Shown piece by piece: positions 35,577 through 45,503 of a DNA stretch of 64,000 nucleotides. The DNA lies in assembly GCA_035253825.1 (NCBI GenBank), contig DATFBM010000033.1, positions 62,001-126,000 on the forward strand, read 5' to 3'. The position numbers and the translations under genes are program-made. This DNA comes from JACCTH01 sp035253825 (lineage in GTDB: Bacteria; Actinomycetota; Acidimicrobiia; Spongiisociales; ZC4RG35). The first letter of the stretch is position 1. The number at the start of each line of letters is the position of its first letter. Under the pieces are notes generated by a model. That model made no database searches, was not told the DNA's origin, and saw only the letters and a program-made list of their open reading frames with translations.

Positions 35577-37124
35577 TCAGTCGAACTCTTCGTCGCTCGC
35601 CAGCGTGGCGGTGATTGGGATCCCGTGGGTCGCGGCTTCTTCGTGCAAGATGACGCCTCGCCCGCCACAAACCGTACAGGGTTCGGAGAAGCTCTCGAGC
35701 AGGCCGGCCGAGACATTTTTCCGGGTCATCTCGACAAGGCCCAGGTGGGAGACGTCGAACACCTGGGTCCGCGTCTTGTCTTTTGCGAGGGTTTCGCGCA
35801 ATCGCCGCAGGACCTTTTGCTGATTGACCTCGATCTCCATGTCGATGAAGTCGATGACGATGATCCCGCCGATGTCGCGCAGACGAAGCTGTCGCCCGAT
35901 CTCCTCGGCGGCTTCGAGGTTGTTTTGTAACACCGTCTCCTCAAGACTCGAGGACCCGACGAAACGACCGGTGTTGACGTCGATGACCGTCAACGCTTCG
36001 GTGCGATCGATCACCAAGTGGCCTCCGCTCGGCAGGTAAACCCGTCGGTCGAGGGCTTTGCGGAGCTGATCCTCGACGTGATACCGCTCGAAAAGCCCCA
36101 TCCCTTCGTCATAGAACGAAACCTTGGAAACTAGGTCGGGAGCCGTTGCTCGGAGATAGTTGCAGACCTGGTCGTAAGCCTCTTGGTGGTCGATCAGGAG
36201 GCGCCGGAAGTCACCGGTGAAGTGCTCGCGAATGACCTTCGTCAGCATGTCCGGCTCTTGGTGGACCAGTCGGGGAGCGCCACCATTGACCGCGGCGGCC
36301 TCGATATCGGCCCAAAGCTTGACCAGACGATCGATATCGGCGGCAATCTCCTCGGCCGAGGCGTGCATGGCGGCGGTGCGCACGATCACTCCGTATCCCT
36401 CGGGGCGAACGGTCGTGAGCACCTCGCGCAGTCGGTCGCGCTCCGACTCCGGGAGGCGGCGCGAAATCCCCTGGCTTTCGGAATCTGGAACCAGGACCAA
36501 GTAACGGCCGGCCAGCGACGGCATCCCGGTGAGACGAGCTCCCTTGGCGCCCATGGCGTCCTTCGCCACCTGGACCAGCACCTCGTCACCCTCCGCAAGC
36601 GCTTCCTCGATCCGAGCGTGCCGACCACCGTTACGCCGGGCAGAACCGACCTTCACGTCCGCCGAGTAAATGACCCCATTCTTCGTCGATCCGAAATCGA
36701 CAAAGGCCGCCTCCATTCCCGGCAGGACGTTGCGAACTCGGCCGAGGTAGATGTTGCCCACCAGCGAGGATCGTTCGTCCCCGGCCACATAGTGCTCCAC
36801 GAGCACCGGGCCCTCGAGTACCACCACCTGCGTTTGGTGGGGAAGCACCCGGACCAGCATCTGTTTGCGCCCGGTCTCAGGGGCAACGATTACTTCTTCT
36901 TCCGGGCGACGCCGGTTTACCTCGAGGCGGGGGCGGGAGTTATCCCGCGGTTCGCCGTCTCTGGTCGGGCCTTTCTTCCGATTGCGAGACGGGGCGGCCT
37001 TTTGCTCGCTTACCCGCCTGACTTCAACTTTCTGCCCCCCAAACCGAAGCGACTTACGTTCTTCGGTTACGCCCTCGGTCCCACGCCGGACGATTTCCGG
37101 CTCTCTCTTGCGAAACCATGCCAT
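35577..37124 (-). CDS. rng: Ribonuclease E/G family endoribonuclease
   Basis: 515 residues. About 85 basic N-terminal residues precede the catalytic core: S1-like domain with NIYLGRVRNVLPGMEAAFVD near residue 122, DNase I-like active site IDVNTGRFVG and VIDFIDME (the two metal Asp residues), and zinc-link CTVCGGRG near residue 485. It processes rRNA and mRNA. It is encoded upstream of rplU on the same strand; the size is closer to RNase G, but actinobacterial members are often called RNase E. Confidence 0.95.
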   Translation of the reverse strand: MAWFRKREPEIVRRGTEGVTEERKSLRFGGQKVEVRRVSEQKAAPSRNRKKGPTRDGEPRDNSRPRLEVNRRRPEEEVIVAPETGRKQMLVRVLPHQTQVVVLEGPVLVEHYVAGDERSSLVGNIYLGRVRNVLPGMEAAFVDFGSTKNGVIYSADVKVGSARRNGGRHARIEEALAEGDEVLVQVAKDAMGAKGARLTGMPSLAGRYLVLVPDSESQGISRRLPESERDRLREVLTTVRPEGYGVIVRTAAMHASAEEIAADIDRLVKLWADIEAAAVNGGAPRLVHQEPDMLTKVIREHFTGDFRRLLIDHQEAYDQVCNYLRATAPDLVSKVSFYDEGMGLFERYHVEDQLRKALDRRVYLPSGGHLVIDRTEALTVIDVNTGRFVGSSSLEETVLQNNLEAAEEIGRQLRLRDIGGIIVIDFIDMEIEVNQQKVLRRLRETLAKDKTRTQVFDVSHLGLVEMTRKNVSAGLLESFSEPCTVCGGRGVILHEEAATHGIPITATLASDEEFD

Positions 37125-37360
37125 CGATTAAAGCTCCTGACTTTCTGTGCGCGCGGGCCAAATTCCTGGCGACAGGCCGCGGCGTGCTGGCGGAGAAGAA
37201 CCGGGTGAATACGGCCACGACGATCACAAAGCCCCGGAAGAACCTGGTTGTCCTGGTTGTGCTTTGGGTGGTCACCGACTCGGCCGGTTCGAAAACGAAG
37301 AAACACCACTCAGAGTGAGCGGCAACGGTAGTTTACCACCCGGTCGACCGATGTCTCCGT

Positions 37361-37945
37361 CTAGTTGAGAGCGAGGGCGGGCTGCTCGGCTTCCTCGTTG
37401 GAGTAGCACCCACGGCACCTGGCCTCGTAGGCGCCCTGGGCCCCCAGGACCACCAGTGAATCCGAGCGGACGATTCTCTGAGTGAAGAGTCCCGGGCCAC
37501 CGCAGCGATGGCAGACCGCAAGCATTTTGGTCACGAACTCGGCCCGTCCGGCCAGAGCGGGGATCGGTTCAAAGGGCCGCCGCAGGTAATCGGTGTCGAG
37601 TCCCGCCACGATGACCTGCTTTCCGGCGGCGGCGAGCTGCTCGGCCACCTCAACCAAGCCTTGGTCGAAGAATTGCCCTTCGTCTACACCGACGACCAGT
37701 GTGGCATCGTCGACCGCCCGTAAGAGCTCGGCTGAGTCGGAGATGGGAATTGCGTCCACCGTCATCTGTGAATGAGAAGTCACCCGGTTATCGCCGTAGC
37801 GCACATCGAGAGCCGGCTTGAAGGTCTGAACCGGCAGTCGAGCGATTCTGCTCCGTGTCACCCGCCGTATCAGTTCCTCGCTTTTGCCAGAGAACATGGG
37901 GCCGCAAATCACCTCGATCCACCCGGTCCCCGACGGTCGAAACAT
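37361..37945 (-). CDS. tdk: Thymidine kinase (type II)
   Basis: 194 residues. P-loop GPMFSGKSEELIRRV at residue 15, catalytic VGVDEGQFFD near 85, and structural zinc cysteines CHRCGG and CRGC. Salvage phosphorylation of thymidine in the cytoplasm. It stands alone, flanked by intergenic gaps. Confidence 0.95.
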   Translation of the reverse strand: MFRPSGTGWIEVICGPMFSGKSEELIRRVTRSRIARLPVQTFKPALDVRYGDNRVTSHSQMTVDAIPISDSAELLRAVDDATLVVGVDEGQFFDQGLVEVAEQLAAAGKQVIVAGLDTDYLRRPFEPIPALAGRAEFVTKMLAVCHRCGGPGLFTQRIVRSDSLVVLGAQGAYEARCRGCYSNEEAEQPALALN

Positions 37946-37986
37946 GGATGGCGACAGTAGCGGTTTGGTCGCCGGCCTCGTTCTAC

Positions 37987-38030
37987 GGGCTCACAGATAG
38001 GCAGGGGCGCCCTCTGAACCCTGGGTTCGC
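37987..38030 (-). repeat. Dispersed intergenic repeat, copy C (inverted)
   Basis: Read on the minus strand it begins GCGAACCCAGGGTTCAGAGG, followed by GCGCCCCTGCCTATCTGTGA and GCCC. It is the copy closest to A (shared CCTATCT). It lies one base beyond the rodA stop. Confidence 0.55.
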
Positions 38031-38031
38031 T

Positions 38032-39192
38032 CTAAGAGTGGATGGTTTCGCCGGGAACCGGGGAGCGGCGGAGCCAGATCGAGTTGGCGATTCCGATGCA
38101 GATGGAGAAGTTGAGGAAGGAGGAACCCCCTGCGCTCATGAAAGGCAACGGCAGTCCTGTGACCGGCATGATGCCGATGGTCATCCCAATGTTTACGAGG
38201 ACGTGAAAGGCGAAGATCGACGCAATTCCCATCGCCAGTAGCGCTCCGAATCGGTCGCGAGCTGCCCCGGCAATAACGAGCAACCGCCAGACAAGGACGA
38301 GGAAGGCAGCAATTACGAGGATGCCGCCAACAAATCCGAGTTGTTCCCCGACGGCGGTAAAAATGAAGTCAGTCCCCTGCTCGGGCACATATTGGAAATT
38401 GGTCTGCTGACCCTGGAAGAGGCCCTTGCCGGTGAGCTGGCCCGATCCCACCGCCAGGATGCTCTGCCGCAAATTCCAGCCAATCCCGGTCGGGTCGAGC
38501 GTGGGGTTGAACAACACCCGGATCCGATCGAGCTGATAGGACCTGAGAAGTCCGAATTGGAAGACGGCAATGCCCATGGCCAGGCCAACGCCTGAGACCA
38601 CCAGCGCCTGGCGAGCGGTGATTCCCGCTCCGAAGAGCAGAACCATGAGCAAGAAGGCAAAGATCAGCATGGTGCCCAAGTCGGGCTGGAGGAAGATCAG
38701 CGCCGCCGGAACCACCATCACCATGAGGGCCTGCAGGATCCGCTGCCACTCGAGACGAGCAGCGGGACGAGCCAGGATCGCGGCCAGCGTCAGAAGACAA
38801 GCCGTCTTCGAGAACTCCGAGGGCTGCAGCTGAAAGATCCCGAAGTCGTACCACCGCTGGGCGCCTTTGACGGCGGGAAATAGGAAAACCGCGGAAAGGG
38901 ACAACACCATTCCCCCGTAGATGATGTGGGCGAGATGTCGAAGCTCTCGATAGTCCACGAAGGAGAAGACTGCGACCAAGATGAATCCGGCCGCGACGAA
39001 GATCATCTGCCGCTCCATCGAGAACGAGGCGGGCAGATTGTTGCGCTCCAGCCCCACCCGAGTCGCCGAGTAAATCATCAACAGGCCCATGAGCGCCAGA
39101 ATCACCGAGGCCCCGATCAACACCCGATCGGGCGTATTGCGCCGGCGGTCAGAAACCGCGGGAGGAGCGTCGGGGCGAGCCAGCAGAGTCAT
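38032..39192 (-). CDS. rodA: RodA peptidoglycan polymerase (SEDS family)
   Basis: 386 residues from ATG 39192, which overlaps the mrdA stop. Ten hydrophobic helices; SEDS signatures LQPSEFSKTACLL, FLQPDLGTMLIFA and GLPLPFMSAGGSS. It polymerises glycan strands with PBP2 in the elongation complex. Confidence 0.96.
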   Translation of the reverse strand: MTLLARPDAPPAVSDRRRNTPDRVLIGASVILALMGLLMIYSATRVGLERNNLPASFSMERQMIFVAAGFILVAVFSFVDYRELRHLAHIIYGGMVLSLSAVFLFPAVKGAQRWYDFGIFQLQPSEFSKTACLLTLAAILARPAARLEWQRILQALMVMVVPAALIFLQPDLGTMLIFAFLLMVLLFGAGITARQALVVSGVGLAMGIAVFQFGLLRSYQLDRIRVLFNPTLDPTGIGWNLRQSILAVGSGQLTGKGLFQGQQTNFQYVPEQGTDFIFTAVGEQLGFVGGILVIAAFLVLVWRLLVIAGAARDRFGALLAMGIASIFAFHVLVNIGMTIGIMPVTGLPLPFMSAGGSSFLNFSICIGIANSIWLRRSPVPGETIHS

Positions 39193-41162
39193 CAGTCGGC
39201 CGCCGCCCCCTCGACGATCGGCGTGGGGTTCTCCCCCATCAGGTATTGCATGATGTGACGGGCCACGGGCGCGGCCACCCGTCCTCCACTGCCGCCTTCC
39301 TCGATGAGGACGGCAACCACCCAACGCGGTGAGTCGAGCGGACCGGCTCCCACGAACCAGGCGTGATTGTCGTTGTTGGCGATGGTCTGACCGGTCCCGG
39401 TCTTGCCGCCCACGCGATCAAGGGTCGACCCGAAGTCGCGGAAGGCGGCGGCCGCGGTGCCGGAGGTGACGACTCGGTTCATGTCAGACAAGAGAGATGC
39501 GTGGACCTCGGGACTGAGCGCGACCTGCTCGCCGAAGCCGCTCGGGCTTTGATAGGCAATGGAGCCGTCACGGTTCAGCGCCCGAGAAACCACGTGGGGA
39601 GTGAAGGAATGTCCTCCGTTCACCAGCATCCCATAGGCCTGAGCCACCTGGAGGGGGGTGGACGTGAGCTCGCCTTGGCCGATGGCGAAGTTCATCAAGT
39701 CTCCGCCCAGGAATGGCCCTTCGGCCAAGTCCAGCCGGCTCGGCTCCAGGCGGGCAGGAGCATCGGGATTTTCGAGCTGGTATTCCTTCCACTCCTGGAA
39801 AAGAGCCCGATCGGGCACGATTCCCCCGGCTTCGCCGGTGAGATCGATACCCGTCCTCTCCCCAAAGCCGAGGGAGCGAGCCCAAGTCTGGATGATGCTC
39901 TCCTGATCGGTCAGCTTGTACTCGCGCCAGGTTCCGAGGGCGATCGACCAGAAGAAGATGTTGCACGACTGCTCGAAGGCTTCATGAATGTCCAACCAGC
40001 CCTTGTCACCGGTGTACCAATCGTGGAAGATCTGCTGACTCCCCTCTTCGAAGCCCGGGAGTCGCAAGGTTCCGTTGCAATGGACGAGACCGTCGGCTGG
40101 AGCCACCTGGGGAAGGTCGGCTGGCAGGGGAAGGTTCTCCTCCTGGAAGGCAACGTAGGTAACCGCTTTGAACGTCGAGGCGGGAGGGTAGAGGCCGGCG
40201 ACAACCAGATTGTTGAAAGCCTTCGACTCATTCAGTGCCGAGAATGTGGCGGCGTCCACGCCCCCGACAAAGAGTGAAGGATCAAAGTCCGGCACCGAGG
40301 CGAGAGCGAGAATCTCTCCGTTGGTGACATCAAGGACGACTGCCGCCGCCCGGAAGGCATCGTGATTGACCTCCTGTCCGTTGGCCCGATCCTCGTCCTT
40401 GACCTCGTTGGCCAGGAAGAGGCCGCTCTCGAGAGCGAGTTCGACCATTTCCTGCAAGCGCAGATCGATTGTCAGATAGAGCGATGCTCCCTGAATTGGG
40501 TTCACGGGCTCTGACTCCTCCAGAACCTCTGACTGCCGGTTCAGGCGCAGTTCGCTGTAGCCGGCCGTTCCCTGGAGCAGTTCGTCGTATACCCGTTCCA
40601 CGCCCAGCTTCCCGATGCGGGCGTTGAGATCTAGCTCAGGCCGTTCCTCGAGGTCAGCCTCGTCGGGCAAGCCGAGATGTCCCACAACGTGGGCGGCGGT
40701 GGGCCCGGCCAGGTAGACCCTCTGCGGGAGCTTCTCGATGCTGACACCAGGAAGGGCGCTGAGCTGCTCGTTGATGCGATAGGCGGTGTCGGTGGAAATC
40801 TCGGTGACCGGAAAGCGACCATTTAGACCCGCGGCCTCGTAACCGGCTTCGATGTCGGCCGCAGGAACGCCGAGAAGGCCGGACAGTTTTTGTATCAGAG
40901 CATCCTTCTCGTCGGGATCGATGAACCGGCGGTCCACGACGAGCCTTGGGACGAAACGGCTCGTGACGACCATCACCCCGTTGCGGTCGAAAATGTCGCC
41001 CCGAGCAGGCTCGCTTCGAATTTGTACCCAGGTCTGTTCTTCGACGATTTCCGCGCTCTGCGCACCCTCGGCGACCTGCACGAACCACAGCCGAATGCCA
41101 ACCACACCGAACATGGCGAGAAAGACGGTGGCGAGAATGGTCAATCGCGCTCCAAACTTCAC
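39192..41162 (-). CDS. mrdA: Penicillin-binding protein 2 (elongation transpeptidase)
   Basis: 656 residues. N-terminal membrane anchor (ILATVFLAMFGVVGIRLWF), a PBP dimerisation domain, then the transpeptidase with Ser-x-x-Lys in ASTFKAVTY near residue 328, SCN in FEQSCNIFFW, and KTG in GGKTGTGQT near residue 588. Class B PBP partner of RodA. ATGA-type overlaps tie it to mreD and rodA. Confidence 0.96.
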   Translation of the reverse strand: MKFGARLTILATVFLAMFGVVGIRLWFVQVAEGAQSAEIVEEQTWVQIRSEPARGDIFDRNGVMVVTSRFVPRLVVDRRFIDPDEKDALIQKLSGLLGVPAADIEAGYEAAGLNGRFPVTEISTDTAYRINEQLSALPGVSIEKLPQRVYLAGPTAAHVVGHLGLPDEADLEERPELDLNARIGKLGVERVYDELLQGTAGYSELRLNRQSEVLEESEPVNPIQGASLYLTIDLRLQEMVELALESGLFLANEVKDEDRANGQEVNHDAFRAAAVVLDVTNGEILALASVPDFDPSLFVGGVDAATFSALNESKAFNNLVVAGLYPPASTFKAVTYVAFQEENLPLPADLPQVAPADGLVHCNGTLRLPGFEEGSQQIFHDWYTGDKGWLDIHEAFEQSCNIFFWSIALGTWREYKLTDQESIIQTWARSLGFGERTGIDLTGEAGGIVPDRALFQEWKEYQLENPDAPARLEPSRLDLAEGPFLGGDLMNFAIGQGELTSTPLQVAQAYGMLVNGGHSFTPHVVSRALNRDGSIAYQSPSGFGEQVALSPEVHASLLSDMNRVVTSGTAAAAFRDFGSTLDRVGGKTGTGQTIANNDNHAWFVGAGPLDSPRWVVAVLIEEGGSGGRVAAPVARHIMQYLMGENPTPIVEGAAAD

Positions 41163-41659
41163 GCCGTCACTCCTCGGCCCGGTTGCAACAACCTCGTAAG
41201 CGGTATGGCTAGCAGAGAGCCTATGAGAAAGTTGGAAAGCGGCACTTGGACCAGGCGAGGCACGATTTGTGATCCCAGTTCACCCGACTGGCCGAAGGTG
41301 ATCCCCACTACGAGCAACAAGACGACCGAGGCTGCGGTGAGGAAGGCTATCCAGACTCCGGCCGCGAGAAAGCCCGACTCCGCCCGAGTGCGGGTTCTGA
41401 CGGCGAGGTAAGCGACGACGGTGTACACCAGGGCCCGAAGACCCAGGACCGAACTGGCGATCGCCAGGTCGACCATGGCTCCGGCCAGGAAGCCAACGAG
41501 GAGCGCTGACGTGGGATGGAGGGTGAGCGCCGATGTGCACACCACCAGCACCACCAGGTCCGGGGTGAGCCAGTTGAAGCGTCGAAAGAGCGTCGCCTGG
41601 ACGACCAACCCCAGCAGAGCCATTATCAGGGCAAGGACGACGGACCGCCTACTTCTCAT
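41159..41659 (-). CDS. mreD: Rod-shape protein MreD
   Basis: 166 residues, mostly four to five hydrophobic segments, with LTPDLVVLVVCTSALTLHP near residue 32. Identity rests on position between mreC and mrdA plus the topology; MreD sequences vary strongly. Overlaps both neighbours by four bases. Confidence 0.9.
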   Translation of the reverse strand: MRSRRSVVLALIMALLGLVVQATLFRRFNWLTPDLVVLVVCTSALTLHPTSALLVGFLAGAMVDLAIASSVLGLRALVYTVVAYLAVRTRTRAESGFLAAGVWIAFLTAASVVLLLVVGITFGQSGELGSQIVPRLVQVPLSNFLIGSLLAIPLTRLLQPGRGVTA

Positions 41660-42558
41660 CCGCCCGCGCTCGTAGGGGTCGTGTCGGAGGCCGGAGGTGC
41701 TGTCGTGGATGTGCCAACGGCCACCTCGCCCGGCTCCGGTGGCCAGGTGATTACCACGACGACCCGAAGGGAGTCGGGATCGGCGAACAATCGGACTGAA
41801 GCCGAAATCGACGTTCCCTCCAGACCTGCATCGTCGATCACCTCGCCTACAGGTAATCCTTGCGGGAAGGTCAGCGAGACCGAACTCGTGACGACGAGAT
41901 CGCCGGCTTGCAACGGTTCGACCGCGTCGAAAACCTCGAGGTCGAGGAAGTCCGATCCAAAACGGCTGGCGAGGGTGCCCACCTGCCCGTCAACCAAGAC
42001 GGTCACCGCCTCGCGGTCCTGGGTGATGGGAACGACGGTGGCATTGGACGGCGAGACCTCGACGACCTTCCCCACGACGTACCCAAAGGGATCCGCCACC
42101 GGGTGCCCCAAGGCGACGCCCTCGTCAGATCCCTTATCGATGATGAAGCTGGCGCCAAATGGGTCGGGCCGCCCGATGACGTTGGCCGCCACTTGGGCGG
42201 TCTCGGCATCGATTATCTCGAGATCGTTGAGCTCCTCGAGCACCTGAAGACGAGCCATCAGGTCCTGGGAGCCGGCAAGTTCGGCCTGCAATCGGGCCAC
42301 CTCCTGGCGGAGCGCCAGATTCTCCGCCCGGAGCGTGGCCAATCCCGCCAACGTGTCGCCGAGATCGGCCACTGGATCGATCACGGTCGCCGCCAGGTTC
42401 TGCAGGGGGGCAATAACTCCCAGCGCCCCGCTCCGGATTCCCCGGCTGAGCTCTCCTCCCGACAGCCGCACGTCAAAAGTCATCATCAAGAATGCGAGAA
42501 CCACCAACGTGATGAAGGTTGGAAGCGTTCGGTCACGGCGTGATTCGCGATCCAGCAT
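41656..42558 (-). CDS. mreC: Rod-shape protein MreC
   Basis: 300 residues. One N-terminal membrane anchor, a coiled coil (about 65-105, LRAENLALRQEVARLQAEL), then the beta-rich periplasmic/extracellular domain with VIGRPDPFGASFIIDKGSDEG and GLPVGEVI. A C-terminal Thr/Pro-rich tail follows. It scaffolds the elongasome with MreB and PBP2. Confidence 0.95.
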   Translation of the reverse strand: MLDRESRRDRTLPTFITLVVLAFLMMTFDVRLSGGELSRGIRSGALGVIAPLQNLAATVIDPVADLGDTLAGLATLRAENLALRQEVARLQAELAGSQDLMARLQVLEELNDLEIIDAETAQVAANVIGRPDPFGASFIIDKGSDEGVALGHPVADPFGYVVGKVVEVSPSNATVVPITQDREAVTVLVDGQVGTLASRFGSDFLDLEVFDAVEPLQAGDLVVTSSVSLTFPQGLPVGEVIDDAGLEGTSISASVRLFADPDSLRVVVVITWPPEPGEVAVGTSTTAPPASDTTPTSAGG

Positions 42559-42599
42559 TGCTCAGAGACTTGCAGCGGGCGCCGGATCGACCGGCCGGG

Positions 42600-43622
42600 T
42601 CATGGTCTGGCGGAGGAGGAGAGCAGCGTTTCGAACTCTTCCAGACACTTGCCTGAACCGGTAGCCACCGACTGCAGCGGTCGGCGGGCGGTGACGATGG
42701 GCATGCCGGTCTCGTGAGCCAGGCGCTCGTCCAAGCCCACCAGCAAAGCCCCTCCCCCGGTGAGAACAATTCCCCGTTCCATGATGTCGGCTGCCAGTTC
42801 GGGAGGGGTCTTGTCGAGTGTGAACTTGACGGCGTCGACGATGGCTTGCGTCGGCTCGTCGATCGCTTCTCGGATCTCTGGACTCGAAAGAAGAATCGTC
42901 TTCGGGAGACCCGTCACCAGATCGCGCCCACGAACTTCTGCAGAAGGCTCATCTGCATAAGGCCAAGCAGAACCTATGGCCATCTTCACTTGCTCGGCCG
43001 TGCGCTCACCGAGGAGAACGTTGTATTCCTTCTTTACCCATTCGATAATCGCCTCGTCGAGCTCATCTCCGCCGGTGCGAATCGATCTGCTGACGACGAT
43101 GCCTCCGAGGGAGATCACCGCCACTTCCGTGGTGCCGCCTCCCATGTCGACCACCATCGATCCGGAGGGTTCACCAATCGGCAAACCGCACCCGATCGCA
43201 GCCGCCATTGGCTCTTCGATCGTGTAGGCCCGGCGAGCTCCGGCGTGGTAGGCCGCCTCCTCCACAGCCCGCCGCTCCACGGGTGTAATCCCGGAAGGTA
43301 CGGCGACCACGATCCGAGGTCGCGCCCAGCGACGACGGTGCACCTTCTGAATGAAGTATCGGAGCATCTTCTCGGTGATGTCGAAATCGGCAATTACGCC
43401 GTCGCGCAGAGGTCGGATCGCTCTGATGTAGGCCGGCGTCCGGCCGATCATGCGCTTGGCTTCCATGCCCACCGCCAAAGCCCGGCCGTTCTGAACGTTT
43501 ATGGCCACCACCGATGGCTCGTTCAACACGATCCCTTGACCGCGAACGAACACCAGGGTGTTGGCTGTTCCCAGGTCGATGGCCATGTCCTGGCCTGCGA
43601 ATGAAAAGAGGTTTTCGGCCAT
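42600..43622 (-). CDS. mreB: Actin-like cell-shape protein MreB
   Basis: 340 residues. Phosphate 1 motif IDLGTANTLVFV at residue 16, phosphate 2 VVDMGGGTTEVAVI, adenosine motif GGGALLVGLDERLA. Filament-forming ATPase that positions wall synthesis. First gene of the mreBCD-mrdA-rodA operon; it indicates a rod-shaped cell. Confidence 0.97.
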   Translation of the reverse strand: MAENLFSFAGQDMAIDLGTANTLVFVRGQGIVLNEPSVVAINVQNGRALAVGMEAKRMIGRTPAYIRAIRPLRDGVIADFDITEKMLRYFIQKVHRRRWARPRIVVAVPSGITPVERRAVEEAAYHAGARRAYTIEEPMAAAIGCGLPIGEPSGSMVVDMGGGTTEVAVISLGGIVVSRSIRTGGDELDEAIIEWVKKEYNVLLGERTAEQVKMAIGSAWPYADEPSAEVRGRDLVTGLPKTILLSSPEIREAIDEPTQAIVDAVKFTLDKTPPELAADIMERGIVLTGGGALLVGLDERLAHETGMPIVTARRPLQSVATGSGKCLEEFETLLSSSARP

Positions 43623-43687
43623 AGCAGAAATGGAGAGCCGCGAAAAGGACTGCTGGAGTGTAGGTCCTGGGGTGGGGGTCTGTCAGA

Positions 43688-44086
43688 TCAGCCGAAGAAG
43701 AGGCCGAGCTCTCGCTCCGCCGATTCCGGGCTGTCCGATCCATGGACGATGTTTTGAGTCACCGCCAATCCGAAGTCGCCGCGAATCGTGCCCGGGCTTG
43801 CCTTCATCGGGTCGGTGGGGCCGATCACGGCCCGGGCGACATTGACCGCTCCCTCCCCGCTCCATTCCATGGCCACCACCGGGCCCGAAGTAATGAAGCT
43901 CAGAAGCTCTTTGAAAAAACCCTTGTCGACATGCTCGGCATAGTGATTGTGGGCAAGGTCTTCGTCGATGGTGAGCATCCGGAGATTGGTCAGGGTTAGG
44001 CCTTTGCGCTCGAAGCGCCCGATGACTTCGCCTATCAGTCGACGGGCAACACCGTCTGGCTTGATCATGATGAAGGTGCTTTCCAT
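43688..44086 (-). CDS. ndk: Nucleoside diphosphate kinase
   Basis: 132 residues. ESTFIMIKPDGVARRLIGE at the N-terminus, RAVIGPTDPMKASPGTIRGD, and catalytic His in NIVHGSDSPESAERE near residue 115. Balances NTP pools. Sits between folC and mreB as in many actinobacteria. Confidence 0.97.
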   Translation of the reverse strand: MESTFIMIKPDGVARRLIGEVIGRFERKGLTLTNLRMLTIDEDLAHNHYAEHVDKGFFKELLSFITSGPVVAMEWSGEGAVNVARAVIGPTDPMKASPGTIRGDFGLAVTQNIVHGSDSPESAERELGLFFG

Positions 44087-44101
44087 TTGCCTGCGACGGT
44101 A

Positions 44102-45415
44102 TCAGCGCTCGTTTCGATGCGGAAGGGCCGTCCCTTCGAGGATGCTGCGGATCAGACCCACTAGATAAAGCGACCCCGCCACGATGACCCCACCTTCTGG
44201 TCCGGCCAGTCGCCGAGCCATCGCCAGGGCGGCTGCCGGCTCGACGAAGGCTTGGGCTTCGATGTCGAGCGCTTCGCCGACCAACACCGCCAGGTCCTCG
44301 GGCGGGTAGGAACGATCGGCGCCCGAGGATGTGGCCACCGCGGCGAAAACGCGCCCGGCCAGCTCCGCCAGCATGGCTGGGACGTCCTTGTCTTTCATCG
44401 CCGCGAAAAGCAGCACCCAACGACGGGGCTCAAAGCTCTCATCCAGCGCGCGGGCCAGCGACGCAAAACCTTGCCGATTGTGAGCGCCGTCGAGCACCAC
44501 CAGGGGATCGGAAGCAATGGGTTCGAGCCGCCCAGGTGACGTCACGGTTTCCATCCCGCGGCGGAGCGCATCTCCGTCGAGAGCCCGACCGAGAAGGGCC
44601 TCGCAAGCTGCGATGGCGACGGTCATGTTGAGTACTTGATGACGGCCGAGAAGCGGCAGGAAGATGTCGTCGTAGTCGCCCTCGACTCCGGATACCTGAC
44701 AGAGCCAACCGCCGACCGCTTGGCTCGACCCCTCAAGCAAGAAGTCTCGCTGATACGCGAGGTGTCTGGCGCTTTGTTCGCCAGCAACCCTTGTGGCGAT
44801 GTGCAGGGCTTCCGGTGGCAACGGCCCGGTGACGAGCGTGGCCCCTTCCTTGGTGATTGCCAATTTCTCGGCGGCGATTTGCGCGAGCGAGTCACCCAGG
44901 AATTCGGTGTGGTCAAAATCGATTCCGGTGACGACTGCCACCTCACCCCTGGCGGCATTGGTTGCGTCTAACCGACCGCCGAGGCCAACCTCAACGACTC
45001 CGACATCGACCGCCATCTCTGAGAACCAGGCAAACCCCATGGCCGTTGTGAGCTCGAAATAGGTCAGGCGGTCTGTCCCCGGGCTTTCGAAGATGTCGGC
45101 GAAAGCTGCGACGTCACTCATCGCTTGGGCGAATTCCTGGGGACTGGCCTGACGGCCGTTTACCCCGATCCGCTCCTCTACTCGCTGCAGATGTGGCGAG
45201 ATGAACGTGCCGGTGTTGAGCCCATGGGCCGCGAGGATCGCCGTGACAATTCGGCTTGTCGAAGTCTTGCCGTTGGTCCCGGCGACATGAATGATCGGGT
45301 AACCCTCCTCGGGGTGCCCCATCATCTCGAGCAGCGTTTTGATCCTCTCGAGTCCCGGCTTCATGCCCTGGCCGATGTGCGCGTCGAGATAAGCCAGGGC
45401 GGCGTGATAGTCCAT
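44102..45415 (-). CDS. folC: Folylpolyglutamate/dihydrofolate synthase
   Basis: 437 residues. ATP site HVAGTNGKTSTSRIV near residue 44, FELTTAMGFAWFSE, VEVGLGGRLDATN, GIDFDHTEFLGDS and LDGAHNRQGF. Mur-ligase fold enzyme that adds glutamate to folates. Followed by ndk. Confidence 0.96.
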   Translation of the reverse strand: MDYHAALAYLDAHIGQGMKPGLERIKTLLEMMGHPEEGYPIIHVAGTNGKTSTSRIVTAILAAHGLNTGTFISPHLQRVEERIGVNGRQASPQEFAQAMSDVAAFADIFESPGTDRLTYFELTTAMGFAWFSEMAVDVGVVEVGLGGRLDATNAARGEVAVVTGIDFDHTEFLGDSLAQIAAEKLAITKEGATLVTGPLPPEALHIATRVAGEQSARHLAYQRDFLLEGSSQAVGGWLCQVSGVEGDYDDIFLPLLGRHQVLNMTVAIAACEALLGRALDGDALRRGMETVTSPGRLEPIASDPLVVLDGAHNRQGFASLARALDESFEPRRWVLLFAAMKDKDVPAMLAELAGRVFAAVATSSGADRSYPPEDLAVLVGEALDIEAQAFVEPAAALAMARRLAGPEGGVIVAGSLYLVGLIRSILEGTALPHRNER

Positions 45416-45453
45416 CGGGTGACGGGAGGATACGGTCTCGCTCGACCAGCAGA

Positions 45454-45479
45454 ACGGGGCCCCGAAACCGGGGCCCCGT
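45454..45479. terminator. GC-rich hairpin after LPFTG gene 1
   Basis: A perfect 11-bp stem ACGGGGCCCCG / CGGGGCCCCGT with loop AAAC lies 25 bases beyond the stop of the minus-strand surface-protein gene and before folC. There is no T-tract on the minus strand, so termination efficiency is uncertain. Confidence 0.65.
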
Positions 45480-45503
45480 CAATGCGCGATCGTTAGTTCG
45501 CTG

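Noticed and set aside
36183..37208. 341-residue open frame antisense to the RNase E/G gene
   Set aside because: Shadow of a high-GC gene: no ribosome site, no domain, and the opposite strand encodes a complete catalytic core.
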